From NCBI GenBank assembly GCA_965230515.1, contig OZ246007.1, forward strand, positions 1,240,001-1,304,000: DNA of 64,000 nt, in the 5' to 3' direction. A model generated the notes under the pieces. The model searched no databases. It was not told the DNA's origin and was given only the letters and a program-made list of their open reading frames with translations. Shown here piece after piece: positions 17,686 to 27,744 of this stretch (positions are counted from its first letter, which is position 1; each line of letters begins with the position of its first letter). Source of the DNA: JAJFKB01 sp965230515. GTDB taxonomy: Bacteria; Pseudomonadota; Gammaproteobacteria; Pseudomonadales; IMCC2047. The position numbers were made by a program, and so were the translations under genes.

Positions 17686-19086
17686 TTGTTTGGCCATAAA
17701 ATCAATTTCCTTAACCGCTTTCTGCTGCCCGGACTACTGTTTTTTGTATTGTTACCAGAAGCAAAGTCCGAAATCAGTCCAACCATTGATTCGCAGCCCG
17801 CCAACATCGAATCGATAACAAAAGACTCAAAAAAAGCGGGAAGCCCGGCTGAACAAGAGATCGTCGCCGATGCACAAACAACACCCTCACTACCACAGGC
17901 AGAGAGCATCGATCTGGAACAACCGGTACCAATAGAGAGCCCTGAAACCGAAATACCCACAGCGGTTGTTGCGCCAGATATGGGCAGCGATGAAGCATCA
18001 GGAAACCTGACCGAAAACGAGAGCTCACCCAAACCGCTTATTCTACTTGGCACCAAAGTCCCTGCCAGCACCTCCACCCGTTTATCCTGGTCACCCAGTC
18101 AAACTGTTGAGGGCATATTGTCGCCCACGCCAGTATTGGTGCTGCATGGTGCCAAAGCTGGCCCGACACTCTGCCTCACGGCCGCTGTCCACGGAGACGA
18201 GCTCAATGGCATCGAGATCGTTCGACGTGTTCTTTATCATCTGGACGTAAAAAAGCTCTCGGGAACCATCATCGGCGTCCCGATTGTCAATCTTCAGGGC
18301 TTTCATCGTGCCTCTCGCTACCTGACAGACCGCCGGGATCTGAATCGTTATTTCCCCGGAAACCCGAAGGGCAGTTCTGCATCCCGAATAGCGCACTCCT
18401 TTTTCAACCGGATCATTAGCCATTGTGACGCCCTGGTGGACCTGCACACCGGCTCCTTTAACCGCACCAACCTGCCACAGCTCAGGGCCGACTTATCCAA
18501 CACCGGGGTGGTTAACCTCACCCATGGATTCGGTGCGACCGTGGTGCTGCACAATGAAGGTGCCAAAGGCACATTGAGACGGGCAGCTACCGACGCCGGC
18601 ATTCCCGCTGTAACGCTTGAAACCGGCGCACCGATGCAGTTGCAGGAAGATGCCGTCAGCCATGGCGTAAAAGGCATCCAGACGCTGCTAAACAAGCTTG
18701 GCATGGTCAAAAAAGTGAGCTTATGGGGCGATCCTGAACCGGTTTACTATCAATCGGTATGGGTCAGGGCGGATCAGGCCGGAATTCTTTTCAGCCAGGT
18801 CAGCCTCGGTCAGCGGGTTAAAGCAGCACAGTTACTGGGCACCGTCACCGACCCGATCACCAATATCCGCCAGGAGATACGCTCCCCACACAAAGGCCGG
18901 GTACTGGGTATGGCCATCAACCAGGTGGTTCAACCCGGTTTTGCAGCATATCGGATTGGTATTCAAACATCCGAACAGGAGATTCCCAAAGAAGCACCAG
19001 TCGACCGTCAACCCCTGGATGATCCTGATCTGGCAGAATCCAAACAGGAAAATGATCCGGACCGGGACTCCCTCGAGGATTCCTAG
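17686..19086 (+). CDS. Secreted succinylglutamate desuccinylase/aspartoacylase-family zinc hydrolase
   Basis: A member of the AstE/AspA family of zinc carboxypeptidase-fold amidohydrolases; the substrate is unknown. The 466-residue product has an N-terminal hydrophobic signal or anchor (about 8-28), a Ser/Glu/Pro-rich linker to about residue 118, and the catalytic domain. Zinc ligands are visible as His169 and Glu172 (AAVHGDELNG) and His254 (LVDLHTG). The catalytic Glu is Glu312 (TLETGAP), and the substrate motif RDLNRYFPG is present. A beta-domain (about 340-435) and an acidic Asp/Glu tail follow. The start is a TTG at 17686, with no better ATG in frame. It diverges from fleQ. Classical AstE is cytosolic, so the export signal sets this group apart. 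Confidence 0.8.
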   Translation: MFGHKINFLNRFLLPGLLFFVLLPEAKSEISPTIDSQPANIESITKDSKKAGSPAEQEIVADAQTTPSLPQAESIDLEQPVPIESPETEIPTAVVAPDMGSDEASGNLTENESSPKPLILLGTKVPASTSTRLSWSPSQTVEGILSPTPVLVLHGAKAGPTLCLTAAVHGDELNGIEIVRRVLYHLDVKKLSGTIIGVPIVNLQGFHRASRYLTDRRDLNRYFPGNPKGSSASRIAHSFFNRIISHCDALVDLHTGSFNRTNLPQLRADLSNTGVVNLTHGFGATVVLHNEGAKGTLRRAATDAGIPAVTLETGAPMQLQEDAVSHGVKGIQTLLNKLGMVKKVSLWGDPEPVYYQSVWVRADQAGILFSQVSLGQRVKAAQLLGTVTDPITNIRQEIRSPHKGRVLGMAINQVVQPGFAAYRIGIQTSEQEIPKEAPVDRQPLDDPDLAESKQENDPDRDSLEDS

Positions 19087-19197
19087 ACAAGCATTTGCCG
19101 ACTAGTGCAAATACCCTAAATCACCGCTGGGCGCGAGAAACACGTTTCGCTACCATACCAAACTGAAAATTTAATCATCGACAAAGGCGAGCTGGCA

Positions 19198-20622
19198 GTG
19201 CAACGCGCATTAGAATTATCGGACAAGCAGATACAGCAACTGGTGAATACCGTTATGAATCGAATCATGATATTCACCCGATCCATCGAAGAACAACCGG
19301 TCGATCTGAGCGACCAGGTTGAAGCTCAACAGGTTCGTGCGCTGGCAGAACCACTGCCCGATCAACCCGGTAATTTTGATCAGTTGCTGTCGCTCGTATT
19401 CGACCAGGCCGCCCCTTATGCAATTAATGCCGCATCGCCAGGTTTTATGGGTTACATCCCGGGAGGCGGGATTTTTCATGCGGCTATTGCCGATCTGATT
19501 GCCAACAGCCTTAACCGATATGTAGGCGTGTCCAATGTAGCACCAGCACTGAATCAGCTCGAAGCCAATGTCATTCGCTGGCTCTGTGAAATTGTCGATT
19601 ATCCAACCCAAGCCCGCGGTTTCCTGACTTCAGGCGGCTCGCTGGCCAACCTGAGCGCACTCATTACCGCCCGTCATGTCCGGCTGGGAGAGGATTTCAG
19701 CAAAGGCGTCATCTATATTTCAAACCAGGCCCACCACTGCCTGGAAAAAGCTGCGAGACTGGCCGGCTTTCCAGAACGTAACTTCCGGGTTCTGGACGTG
19801 GATGATCACTACCGCCTCAACCCGCAACAGGTTTATGAAGAGATCCTCAAAGACCGGGCACAGGGGCTTACCCCATTCATGATCGCTGCCAGCGCCGGTA
19901 CCACCAACTCGGGAGCTGTCGATCCGCTACCACAGCTCGCTGACCTCGCAAAACGCGAGCAGCTCTGGTTTCACATCGACGGTGCCTACGGCGGATTATT
20001 TCGTATGACCGAGCGAGGAAGGCAAACACTGCAAGGACTGGAAAGAGCCGATTCAGTGGTACTCGACCCACATAAAACCCTGTTCCTGCCCTACGGCACA
20101 GGTGCGCTGCTGGTTCGTAACGGCGATGACCTGAAAGCCACCCACAGTTCCCAGGCAGACTACATGCCGACCCTGCAGGAAGATGAGTACATGATGGACT
20201 TTTGTGAACTCTCACCGGAGCTGACACGTCCCTTCCGCGGCCTGCGTATCTGGTTACCCTTCAAAATGCACGGCGCACAGGTTTTCAGGGAATATCTCGA
20301 TGAGAAACTGGATCTGGCTCAAAACATACAACACAAAATTGAACAGCATCCTCAACTGGAACTGCTGGCCCCGGCGGAACTTTCCATTCTAGCCTTTGCT
20401 CTCAACGATACCTTTGACTCGCTGGAACAGCGCAACGGAGCGACCAAAAAACTGATGGCGCTCATCAACAGCAAACAGCGCGTCATGCTTACCGGCACCC
20501 TGCTCAAGGGTGTCTATGCGATACGCATAGCCGTGCTGGCATATCGTACCCACCAGGAACGGATGGATATGTTGTGGGAGGATCTGCTTTGGGCATTGGA
20601 AGTGCTGGACAACAAACCATAA
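19198..20622 (+). CDS. PLP-dependent group II amino-acid decarboxylase
   Basis: A pyridoxal-phosphate enzyme of the group II decarboxylase family (aromatic amino acid, glutamate, 2,4-diaminobutyrate or cysteine sulfinate type). The 474-residue product carries the cofactor Asp in HIDGAYGG (259-266), the Schiff-base lysine Lys293 in LDPHKTLFLPYGTGALL, the ring-stacking His179 in SNQAHHCLEKAARLAG, and GFLTSGGSLANLSAL. Start is a GTG after a purine-rich AAAGGCGAG. The tail reads TGTLLKGVYAIRIAVLAYRTH, the family's C-terminal signature. It stands alone, 111 bp after the hydrolase gene, and no transporter is next to it, so the substrate cannot be assigned. Confidence 0.85.
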   Translation: MQRALELSDKQIQQLVNTVMNRIMIFTRSIEEQPVDLSDQVEAQQVRALAEPLPDQPGNFDQLLSLVFDQAAPYAINAASPGFMGYIPGGGIFHAAIADLIANSLNRYVGVSNVAPALNQLEANVIRWLCEIVDYPTQARGFLTSGGSLANLSALITARHVRLGEDFSKGVIYISNQAHHCLEKAARLAGFPERNFRVLDVDDHYRLNPQQVYEEILKDRAQGLTPFMIAASAGTTNSGAVDPLPQLADLAKREQLWFHIDGAYGGLFRMTERGRQTLQGLERADSVVLDPHKTLFLPYGTGALLVRNGDDLKATHSSQADYMPTLQEDEYMMDFCELSPELTRPFRGLRIWLPFKMHGAQVFREYLDEKLDLAQNIQHKIEQHPQLELLAPAELSILAFALNDTFDSLEQRNGATKKLMALINSKQRVMLTGTLLKGVYAIRIAVLAYRTHQERMDMLWEDLLWALEVLDNKP

Positions 20623-20731
20623 AACACTGGCATCGATTCAGACTGTGTTCAGCATTCGCCCTCTAAACTGGCCTGGTTAAACGATCTATCACGCTCTATA
20701 ATTTTGGTCATACCTTAACTAAGGAGGGTTA

Positions 20732-22552
20732 ATGCGATACGCTACAGGACTGTTAACTGCTTTTCTCGTTTTCATTGTTAGCCATTTCCCAACCATGCTG
20801 TACGCGGCGGAGATTCAGTGGATTACCGCCGATAATGCCTTTGCGCCTCCGTCACCTGAATGGCAGAATCTTGGTCTGAACACACCGTCGGGCAGCAGTA
20901 AACAACCTGTGATTTCGGCCGACGGCACCACTCTTGCGTTTGTCTCAAACGCGATCCATTACAATGGCGAGACCAGGTTCACCGTTGATGCAGGCGAGAG
21001 AGTCAACCTGTTCGACTCCCTTTTTGTGATCGATCTCAACAAAAACAGCCACACCATCATTGCCGAATCCCCCACTGAGCCCCGTTTATCTTACGATAAC
21101 AGTGCCCCGGATCTTTCCCGACACGGTGACAATCTGGTCTTCGCCAGCACCGCGAATCAACTTTCGGTTGACGATCAGGACCGCTGCGAGCTTATCGTCG
21201 GAACCCGCTATGATTGCGACGAGTCCAGCGACATTTATCTGTCCGGGCCGGCTCAGCAAAGCCCCACCCTACTCTCACCCGTTATCGACCTGGATGATTG
21301 GGAAAGCCGGTACGATGATCACCCGGCAGAGCGCACACCCGCTATCTCACTGGACGCCAACCGTATCGTATTCCATTCCGAAAACGGCCAGTTGGCCGGC
21401 CTTGACACACGAATCGACGATATCGTTCTTTATGATCTCACCGAAGACACATGGCAGATCATCTCCCAAACAGATGAGGGCCAATCCCTGGGCTCCTCCT
21501 TCAACCCGAAAATCTCCTCTTACGGAGAGCAGGTATTGTTCGCATCTAACAGTGATGTAATCATTTTAATCTATCCTCCTCCACCCGATGATGGTGACCA
21601 GTTGCACCTGTATGACCGTCGGCAAAACCGCCTGATCTATGTCGCCGAAAACGAGCGCAACGTCCCGGTACAGGCGGTCAGTTACGATATTTCACCTCAG
21701 GGAGAGCACGTCGTCTACAGTTCCTATGACTGCAACCTTACCTGCTTTTTCATCCACCACTGGCCCAGCAATTCGGTAATTCGGATTGACACCCTAAAAG
21801 AGGGCCATCTGGTCGATGAACTGGTATTTGCTCCCGATAATCGTCATATCCTCTATACCCTGGCCTCGGTTACCGACGAAAAGGAGGAGAGCGACATAAT
21901 CCTCTATGATCGCGTGACCGACCAGCACCGGCAGCTTGCCACGGGCAGTTCACCTTCCATTGACGATCGAGCGTTACAGATTGCTTTTAGCTCCAGAGCC
22001 GACTACCCGGAACTGGGAGACCAAAATGGCGTAGAAGATATTTTCCTGTTGACCCGAACCGACATCGACCCCAATGGTTCATTAATCAGCGAATACTACC
22101 ATGAAGGACTCAATCACTATTTCCTAACCGGTTTTCCCGGTGAAAAGCGTTTTGTTGACCAGGGTGGTGCCGGAAAATGGCGCCGCACAGAACTAAGCTA
22201 TAAAGCCTGGCTAACCGCCGAAACGGCACCACCAGAAGCTGTGCCAGTGTGCCGATTTTACGGCACCCGCGGCATTGGCCCGAACTCTCATTTCTACACC
22301 GCGCATACCAAAGAATGTGAAGCCGTACAAAAAGATCCGGGATGGACCCTCGAAACCACTACCGCCTTCTACATTCTGCAACCTACCGCAGGTAAATGCC
22401 CAAACAATACAGACCCCGTCTTTCGTTACTACAATGGCCGGGCAAAGTATAAAGACTCCAACCACCGTTACACCCTGTACCCGGAAATACGGCCCGATAT
22501 GGAAGCCAACGGCTGGATTTTTGAAGGTATTGTTATGTGTGCTCCTAAGTGA
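20732..22552 (+). CDS. Secreted beta-propeller (PD40/TolB-like) protein with C-terminal Tyr/Phe-rich domain
   Basis: Not recognised as a named protein. The 606-residue product has a clean signal peptide (1-25, cut after LYA) and a strong ribosome site (AAGGAGGG) six bases before the ATG. Residues 50-460 contain repeated blade-like units with motifs such as ISADGTTLAFVSN, APDLSRHGDNLVFAS, AISLDANRIVFHSENG, PKISSYGEQVLFASN and FAPDNRHILYTL, the PD40 pattern of TolB. Residues about 485-606 form a separate domain with paired YY-H-LNHYFLT, FYG-NSHFYTA and YY-NHRYTLYP repeats, like the DUF5648-type domain often appended to secreted proteins. A binding or scaffold role outside the cell is likely. 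It appears monocistronic. Confidence 0.7.
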   Translation: MRYATGLLTAFLVFIVSHFPTMLYAAEIQWITADNAFAPPSPEWQNLGLNTPSGSSKQPVISADGTTLAFVSNAIHYNGETRFTVDAGERVNLFDSLFVIDLNKNSHTIIAESPTEPRLSYDNSAPDLSRHGDNLVFASTANQLSVDDQDRCELIVGTRYDCDESSDIYLSGPAQQSPTLLSPVIDLDDWESRYDDHPAERTPAISLDANRIVFHSENGQLAGLDTRIDDIVLYDLTEDTWQIISQTDEGQSLGSSFNPKISSYGEQVLFASNSDVIILIYPPPPDDGDQLHLYDRRQNRLIYVAENERNVPVQAVSYDISPQGEHVVYSSYDCNLTCFFIHHWPSNSVIRIDTLKEGHLVDELVFAPDNRHILYTLASVTDEKEESDIILYDRVTDQHRQLATGSSPSIDDRALQIAFSSRADYPELGDQNGVEDIFLLTRTDIDPNGSLISEYYHEGLNHYFLTGFPGEKRFVDQGGAGKWRRTELSYKAWLTAETAPPEAVPVCRFYGTRGIGPNSHFYTAHTKECEAVQKDPGWTLETTTAFYILQPTAGKCPNNTDPVFRYYNGRAKYKDSNHRYTLYPEIRPDMEANGWIFEGIVMCAPK

Positions 22553-22656
22553 CCAGCCAATCTTTCCGCTTTAACAAGCGAGGCTTGGCAGTTCCGTCCG
22601 GATAAATACCCAAAGAAGCAACGCGTAGTGACCTTAGGTACAGGTTAGCGAAAAAC

Positions 22657-25600
22657 CTAATCTAACCAAACCCGAGCATTACGGAACAATCGCAACCAGG
22701 CTCCGTCTTCCTGCCAGTCGTTCGGGTACCAGGAGTTTTGTACTGCACGAAACACCCGCTCAGGGTGAGGCATCATAATGGTTACTCGGCCATCTGCATT
22801 GGTCAGCCCGGTTATACCTTGCGGCGAACCGTTTGGATTTTGCGGATAGTTTTCTGTCACTTTGCTGTAATTATCAACATAGCGCAGAGAAATCTGCCCC
22901 GCTGCATTCAGCGCGTCAATCTGTTCAGTGGTGCCAAATTCGGCTCGCCCTTCGCCATGAGCTACAGCAATGGGAATGCGTGATCCGGCCATTCCCTCAA
23001 GCAGGATTGAATTCGATTTCTGCACCTCAACCATTGCCACACGGGCTTCAAACTGTTCTGACTGGTTGCGTACAAAATGCGGCCAGTGTTCGGTGCCTGG
23101 AATCAATTCATGCAGGTTAGAAAGCATCTGGCAGCCGTTGCAAACCCCCAGCGTAAAGGTTTCCTGTCGTTGAAAAAAGCTGCTGAATTGGTCTCTGGCC
23201 TGGGAATTAAACAGTATCGATTTGGCCCAGCCTTCTCCTGCACCCAGTACGTCTCCGTAGGAAAACCCGCCACAGGCAACCAGGCCTTTGAAGTCATCCA
23301 GTGTCACACGTCCCGATAAGATGTCACTCATGTGTACGTCTATGCTGGAGAATCCTGCGCGGTCAAAGGCGGCGGCCATTTCCAGTTGTCCATTCACACC
23401 CTGTTCCCGAAGCACGGCAATACGTGGGCGGACACCGCTATTGATATAGGGCGCAGAAATATCTTCATTTTGATCAAAACCCAGCTCGGCAGAAAGCCCG
23501 GGGTTATGCTCATCCAGCAGCCCATCAAATTCCTGTTGCGCGCAATCAGCGTTGTCGCGCAACGCTTGAATCTGATAGCTGGTTTCGGCCCACCAGCGTT
23601 GTGCCTGTACTCGCCTGATCTCAAGTACCGTTTGGTCCTGAAAGGTGAAGCGGAGGTTATCCCGCTCATTCAATCCGGCAATAACCTGGGTGCAGTCACC
23701 CAGTCCCGCTGCGACAAACTGGGATAACACGGCCTCGGTGTTTTCTGCTGAAACCTGTATAACGGCGCCCAGTTCTTCGCTAAAGAGAGCTGCACTGAGT
23801 TGTGCTGCCTCATCGGCCAGCAGATCCAAATTTACATCCAACCCGACATTTCCGGCAAAAGCCATTTCACAGAGCGTTGCAAACAGTCCGCCATCAGAGC
23901 GGTCATGGTAAGCCAGTAATAGCTGGTCCTCGATCAAGCCCTGAATCACTGCAAACAAGGCCTTCAGATCCTCGGCTTCGTCAAGATCAGGCGACCGGTC
24001 TCCGATCTGCTTGTATACCTGTGCCAGTGCTGAGCCGCCCAACCGGTTCTGGCCGCGTCCCAGGTCAATTAATATCAGGTCACTGGATCCTGAATCCTTA
24101 CGTAATTGTGGGGTCACGGTTTTGCGGACATCAGTGACCGGCGCAAATCCGCTGATGATCAACGACAGCGGCGCGGTAACACTTTTCTGCTCGCCATTTT
24201 CCTGCCATTGGGTGCGCATGGACATGGAATCTTTACCAACCGGCACAGCGATACCGAGGGCTGGGCAGACCTCCATGCCAACGGTTTTAACTGTGTCATA
24301 AAGATTTTCATCCTCTCCCGGATGTCCGGCCGCGGCCATCCAGTTTGCAGACAGTTTAATGTTGCCTATCTCACCAATGTTGGCGCTGGCGATATTGGTA
24401 ATAGCCTCAGCAATCGCCAAACGACCTGATGCAGGTGCATCTATTAACGCAACCGGTGTGCGCTCGCCCATAGCCATCGCTTCACCGGCATAGGTGTCGT
24501 AAGCACTGATAGTCACCGCCGCATCCGCCACTGGTACCTGCCAGGGTCCGACAAATTGATCGCGCGCGACCATTCCGGTGATAGAGCGATCCCCAATGGT
24601 GATCAGAAAACTTTTACTGGCAACAGTAGGCAGCTTGAGCACCCGTTGCGCCGCTTCCTGCAGATCTATAGCACTGCTATCAAACGCCGCGCGCTGAAAC
24701 TCTGTTCGCTGCACTTGGCGCAACATCTTTGGAGTTTTGCCCAAAAGCACATCAAGCGGCATATCAACAGGTTTGTTCTCAAAGTGGCTATCTTCCACCA
24801 CTAACTGCCGTTCTTCAGTGGCTTCGCCGAGCACCGCGTAAAGGCAACGCTCACGTTGACAGATCGCCTCGAACCGATCCCAGTCTTCGGGTTTGACCGC
24901 GAGAGAATAACGCTCTTGTGATTCGTTACACCAGATCTCCAGCGGTGACATGCCGGGCTCGTCGTTGGGCACATTGCGCAACTCGATACGCCCGCCTTTA
25001 TCACAATCAGCTACCAGTTCTGGAAAAGCGTTGGAAAGACCACCGGCACCGATATCATGAATAAAGGCAATGGGGTTTTGCTCACCCATCTGCCAGCACT
25101 GGTCGATCACTTCCTGACAGCGACGTTCCATTTCCGGGTTGTCGCGCTGCACAGACGCAAAATCCAGATCCGCACTACTGCTGCCTGAGGCCATAGACGA
25201 GGCGGCACCACCACCCAGCCCGATCAGCATGGCCGGACCTCCTAGCAACACCAGTTTGGTACCTGCGGGAATCGTACCTTTATCAACATGGTCTGCGCGA
25301 ATATTACCCAGTCCACCGGCGATCATAATTGGCTTATGGTACCCGCGGACCTCTTCACCTGCTGCGCCTGGTGCTTTTTCCTCAAAGGTACGAAAATAAC
25401 CACATAGATTGGGGCGACCGAATTCATTGTTAAATCCTGCGCCACCCAAGGGGCCGTCAATCATGATTTCTAAAGCGGACACGATACGGTCCGGCTTGCC
25501 ATAATGGGTTTCCCAGGGTTGTTCAAAACCGGGGATTTTAAGATTTGAAACGGAAAAACCGGTAAGCCCGGCTTTTGGTTTTGCACCTTTTCCGGTCGCT

Positions 25601-26559
25601 CCCTCGTCGCGAATTTCACCTCCGGAGCCAGTTGATGCGCCGGGATAGGGGGCGATAGCCGTTGGATGGTTATGGGTTTCCACCTTCATCAGGATATGCA
25701 CTTCCTGATCATTGGCAGCGTACTCTTTGGAATCCGGATCAGGATAGAAGCGTCCGGCTCTGGAGCCTTCAATAACCGCTGAGTTGTCTGAATAGGCCGA
25801 TAATACACCTTCTCCGTGAAGCTGTGTGGTGTTTCGAATCATGGCAAACAGAGACTTATCCTGTTCTTCGCCATCGATGATCCAATCCGCATTAAAAATT
25901 TTGTGACGACAATGTTCGGAGTTTGCCTGCGCGAACATCATCAATTCGACATTCGTTGGATTACGCTTCATCGCAGTAAAGTTTTCGACCAGATAGTCGA
26001 TCTCATCTTCGGCCAGTGCCAGACCGAGAGTGGTGTTGGCGTCCACCAGCGCCTGCCGGCCACCGTCTATCAGATCCACATAGGCTACAGGTTCCGGTTG
26101 CGCATGATGGAACAGCGCTTCGGCCTGCTGCATATTCGATAAAACCGCTTCTGTCATCCGGTCATGCAGAACCTCTGCCACCGCCTGCCATTCCTGTGCC
26201 GAGAGTGCCGTGGAAGCTTTCAGATAATAGGCTACGCCTCGCTCCAATCTACGTACGTTTTGTAATCCGCAGTTATGGGCTATATCAGTCGCTTTGCTGG
26301 ACCAGGGAGAGATAGTGCCAAAACGCGGCACTACCAGGAACAGTTCACCTTCGCACGATTCAGTCTCGGCACTCGGGCCATAGGTCAACAAACGCTCTAA
26401 AACTGCTTGCTGTTGGTCTGTCAGATCCGTTTCCAGTTCGGCAAAATGCACGTACTCCGCATACAGTCCGGATACAGACCCGCAGGCAGAGGTTAACTGG
26501 TCAAGAAGTTTGTTTAAACGAAATGAGGAGAGAGCGGGAGCGCCACGCAACTGAAGCAT
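22657..26559 (-). CDS. purL: Phosphoribosylformylglycinamidine synthase PurL
   Basis: PurL makes formylglycinamidine ribonucleotide from FGAR, glutamine and ATP in purine synthesis. The 1300-residue product is the long single-chain form of gammaproteobacteria: N-terminal PurS-like domain, linker, two AIR-synthetase-like halves (with MKVETHNHPTAIAPYPGAST, AGGLGNIRADH and DKDSMS-type segments), and a C-terminal glutamine amidotransferase domain. The latter carries GGFSYGDVLGAGEGWAKSI, nucleophile Cys1140 (GVCNGCQML) and the terminal MMPHPERVFR. It starts with ATG and seems monocistronic. Confidence 0.98.
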   Translation of the reverse strand: MLQLRGAPALSSFRLNKLLDQLTSACGSVSGLYAEYVHFAELETDLTDQQQAVLERLLTYGPSAETESCEGELFLVVPRFGTISPWSSKATDIAHNCGLQNVRRLERGVAYYLKASTALSAQEWQAVAEVLHDRMTEAVLSNMQQAEALFHHAQPEPVAYVDLIDGGRQALVDANTTLGLALAEDEIDYLVENFTAMKRNPTNVELMMFAQANSEHCRHKIFNADWIIDGEEQDKSLFAMIRNTTQLHGEGVLSAYSDNSAVIEGSRAGRFYPDPDSKEYAANDQEVHILMKVETHNHPTAIAPYPGASTGSGGEIRDEGATGKGAKPKAGLTGFSVSNLKIPGFEQPWETHYGKPDRIVSALEIMIDGPLGGAGFNNEFGRPNLCGYFRTFEEKAPGAAGEEVRGYHKPIMIAGGLGNIRADHVDKGTIPAGTKLVLLGGPAMLIGLGGGAASSMASGSSSADLDFASVQRDNPEMERRCQEVIDQCWQMGEQNPIAFIHDIGAGGLSNAFPELVADCDKGGRIELRNVPNDEPGMSPLEIWCNESQERYSLAVKPEDWDRFEAICQRERCLYAVLGEATEERQLVVEDSHFENKPVDMPLDVLLGKTPKMLRQVQRTEFQRAAFDSSAIDLQEAAQRVLKLPTVASKSFLITIGDRSITGMVARDQFVGPWQVPVADAAVTISAYDTYAGEAMAMGERTPVALIDAPASGRLAIAEAITNIASANIGEIGNIKLSANWMAAAGHPGEDENLYDTVKTVGMEVCPALGIAVPVGKDSMSMRTQWQENGEQKSVTAPLSLIISGFAPVTDVRKTVTPQLRKDSGSSDLILIDLGRGQNRLGGSALAQVYKQIGDRSPDLDEAEDLKALFAVIQGLIEDQLLLAYHDRSDGGLFATLCEMAFAGNVGLDVNLDLLADEAAQLSAALFSEELGAVIQVSAENTEAVLSQFVAAGLGDCTQVIAGLNERDNLRFTFQDQTVLEIRRVQAQRWWAETSYQIQALRDNADCAQQEFDGLLDEHNPGLSAELGFDQNEDISAPYINSGVRPRIAVLREQGVNGQLEMAAAFDRAGFSSIDVHMSDILSGRVTLDDFKGLVACGGFSYGDVLGAGEGWAKSILFNSQARDQFSSFFQRQETFTLGVCNGCQMLSNLHELIPGTEHWPHFVRNQSEQFEARVAMVEVQKSNSILLEGMAGSRIPIAVAHGEGRAEFGTTEQIDALNAAGQISLRYVDNYSKVTENYPQNPNGSPQGITGLTNADGRVTIMMPHPERVFRAVQNSWYPNDWQEDGAWLRLFRNARVWLD

Positions 26560-26777
26560 TATGACTGATATCTCTTGGTGAAATTATAGGCAGAAAAATG
26601 AAGCGCTAATGATACTGAAAGCTGCCCCCCACCGCCACTGCTTGACCCACTCTTTCGCGGTTTTGTTGCCATATTATCTGGTAGATTGGCGCGCAGGATT
26701 CTTAAAGCAGGATGGATTGGAATTGTTTCAATACGGAATTCGGTCAGCGTATCCCGCTTTTCGACTATTTAACCATC

Positions 26778-27257
26778 TTAGCGGTCCGTTTTCTTTTCCT
26801 GACGGCGACGTCTGAAAAAATCACTGATCAACTCCGAACATGGTTCTTCAAGAACTCCCCCAATACACGCTATGCGGTGGTTGAAATACTCTTGCTCCAG
26901 CAGTTGAGCGTTGCTGTGCACCACCCCCGACTTGGGTTCTCTGGCCCCATACACCAGCTGTTTGATCCGCGCATGCACCATTGCACCGGCACACATGGTA
27001 CAGGGCTCTATGGTGACATAAAGCGTACAATCGACCAACCGGTAGTTGCCCAGATGGTTAGCCGCATCCCGCAGTGCCATTATCTCCGCATGCGCAGTGG
27101 GGTCCGATGCGGATATCGGCTGGTTATAACCACGACCAATGATCCGGTTATCTTTTACGACCAGTGCGCCCACCGGCACCTCATCAAGCAGCGCTGCTTT
27201 GCCTGCCAATAGCAGCGCTTCGCGCATCCAGTCTTCATGGCCCATCTCTATTTCCAT
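26778..27257 (-). CDS. tadA: tRNA adenosine(34) deaminase TadA
   Basis: TadA converts adenosine to inosine at the wobble position of tRNA-Arg(ACG). The 159-residue product has the deaminase zinc site: His56-Ala-Glu58 (DPTAHAEIMAL) and Cys86-X-X-Cys89 (IEPCTMCAGAM), with the TadA-specific C-terminal stretch (YGAREPKSGVV, NHRIACIGGVLEEPCSELI). It starts at an ATG; a second one three codons on is possible. It lies upstream of purL on the same strand with a 218-bp gap, so the two may be separately transcribed. Confidence 0.95.
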   Translation of the reverse strand: MEIEMGHEDWMREALLLAGKAALLDEVPVGALVVKDNRIIGRGYNQPISASDPTAHAEIMALRDAANHLGNYRLVDCTLYVTIEPCTMCAGAMVHARIKQLVYGAREPKSGVVHSNAQLLEQEYFNHRIACIGGVLEEPCSELISDFFRRRRQEKKTDR

Positions 27258-27715
27258 CCTGTTTTTCCAAGCGGGTAGTCAACATATTTCCGGTCACCGT
27301 CCTGCTTTAGAACTATTGGTGTCTTATTCTTTCATGTAGACGCAACGCGGAATGCGCCTGCATGCCAAATACCTGCATTCAGCATCAATCAGTATACCTT
27401 CAGTTCCCTTAGACTGGACATACGCATGCTTCAGCATCCATAAAGGTGCAGAAAAACCTGACAGCCAGCCGCAGATACGGAAGAGTAACCACTTTTCCTG
27501 GATTTGGACAGATGTAAAACGGCCCTAACGGTTCCGCATGGCGGAGTACATATTAGCGCGGCAGCTACACCTATCGTTTGACGCAGGTTAGCACCGGACC
27601 CGTCCGTTCAGGCACTTTCATATTGGGTGGTTACTGTTTTAAGCGTTGATAGCGCGCCTGTTAACTGGCAATATCGGTGGTGCCTGCAGGTTTGTCTGAG
27701 CAGTCAACAGGGCGC

Positions 27716-27744
27716 TTTACTTTTCTGGTAACCTGTAATAATAT
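27716..27744 (+). promoter_or_regulatory. Putative sigma-70 promoter of the acyl-CoA catabolic operon
   Basis: TTTACT (27716-27721), 17 bases, then TAATAT (27739-27744). Each hexamer matches four of six consensus bases. The -10 lies inside the left arm of the perfect palindrome at 27735-27782, so a bound repressor would block it. The start of transcription would be about 60 bases before the first gene. Confidence 0.45.

Noticed and set aside
20670..20701. A promoter before the beta-propeller gene
   Set aside because: A perfect TATAAT is present at about 20696, but the -35 position matches only three bases, so it was not annotated.
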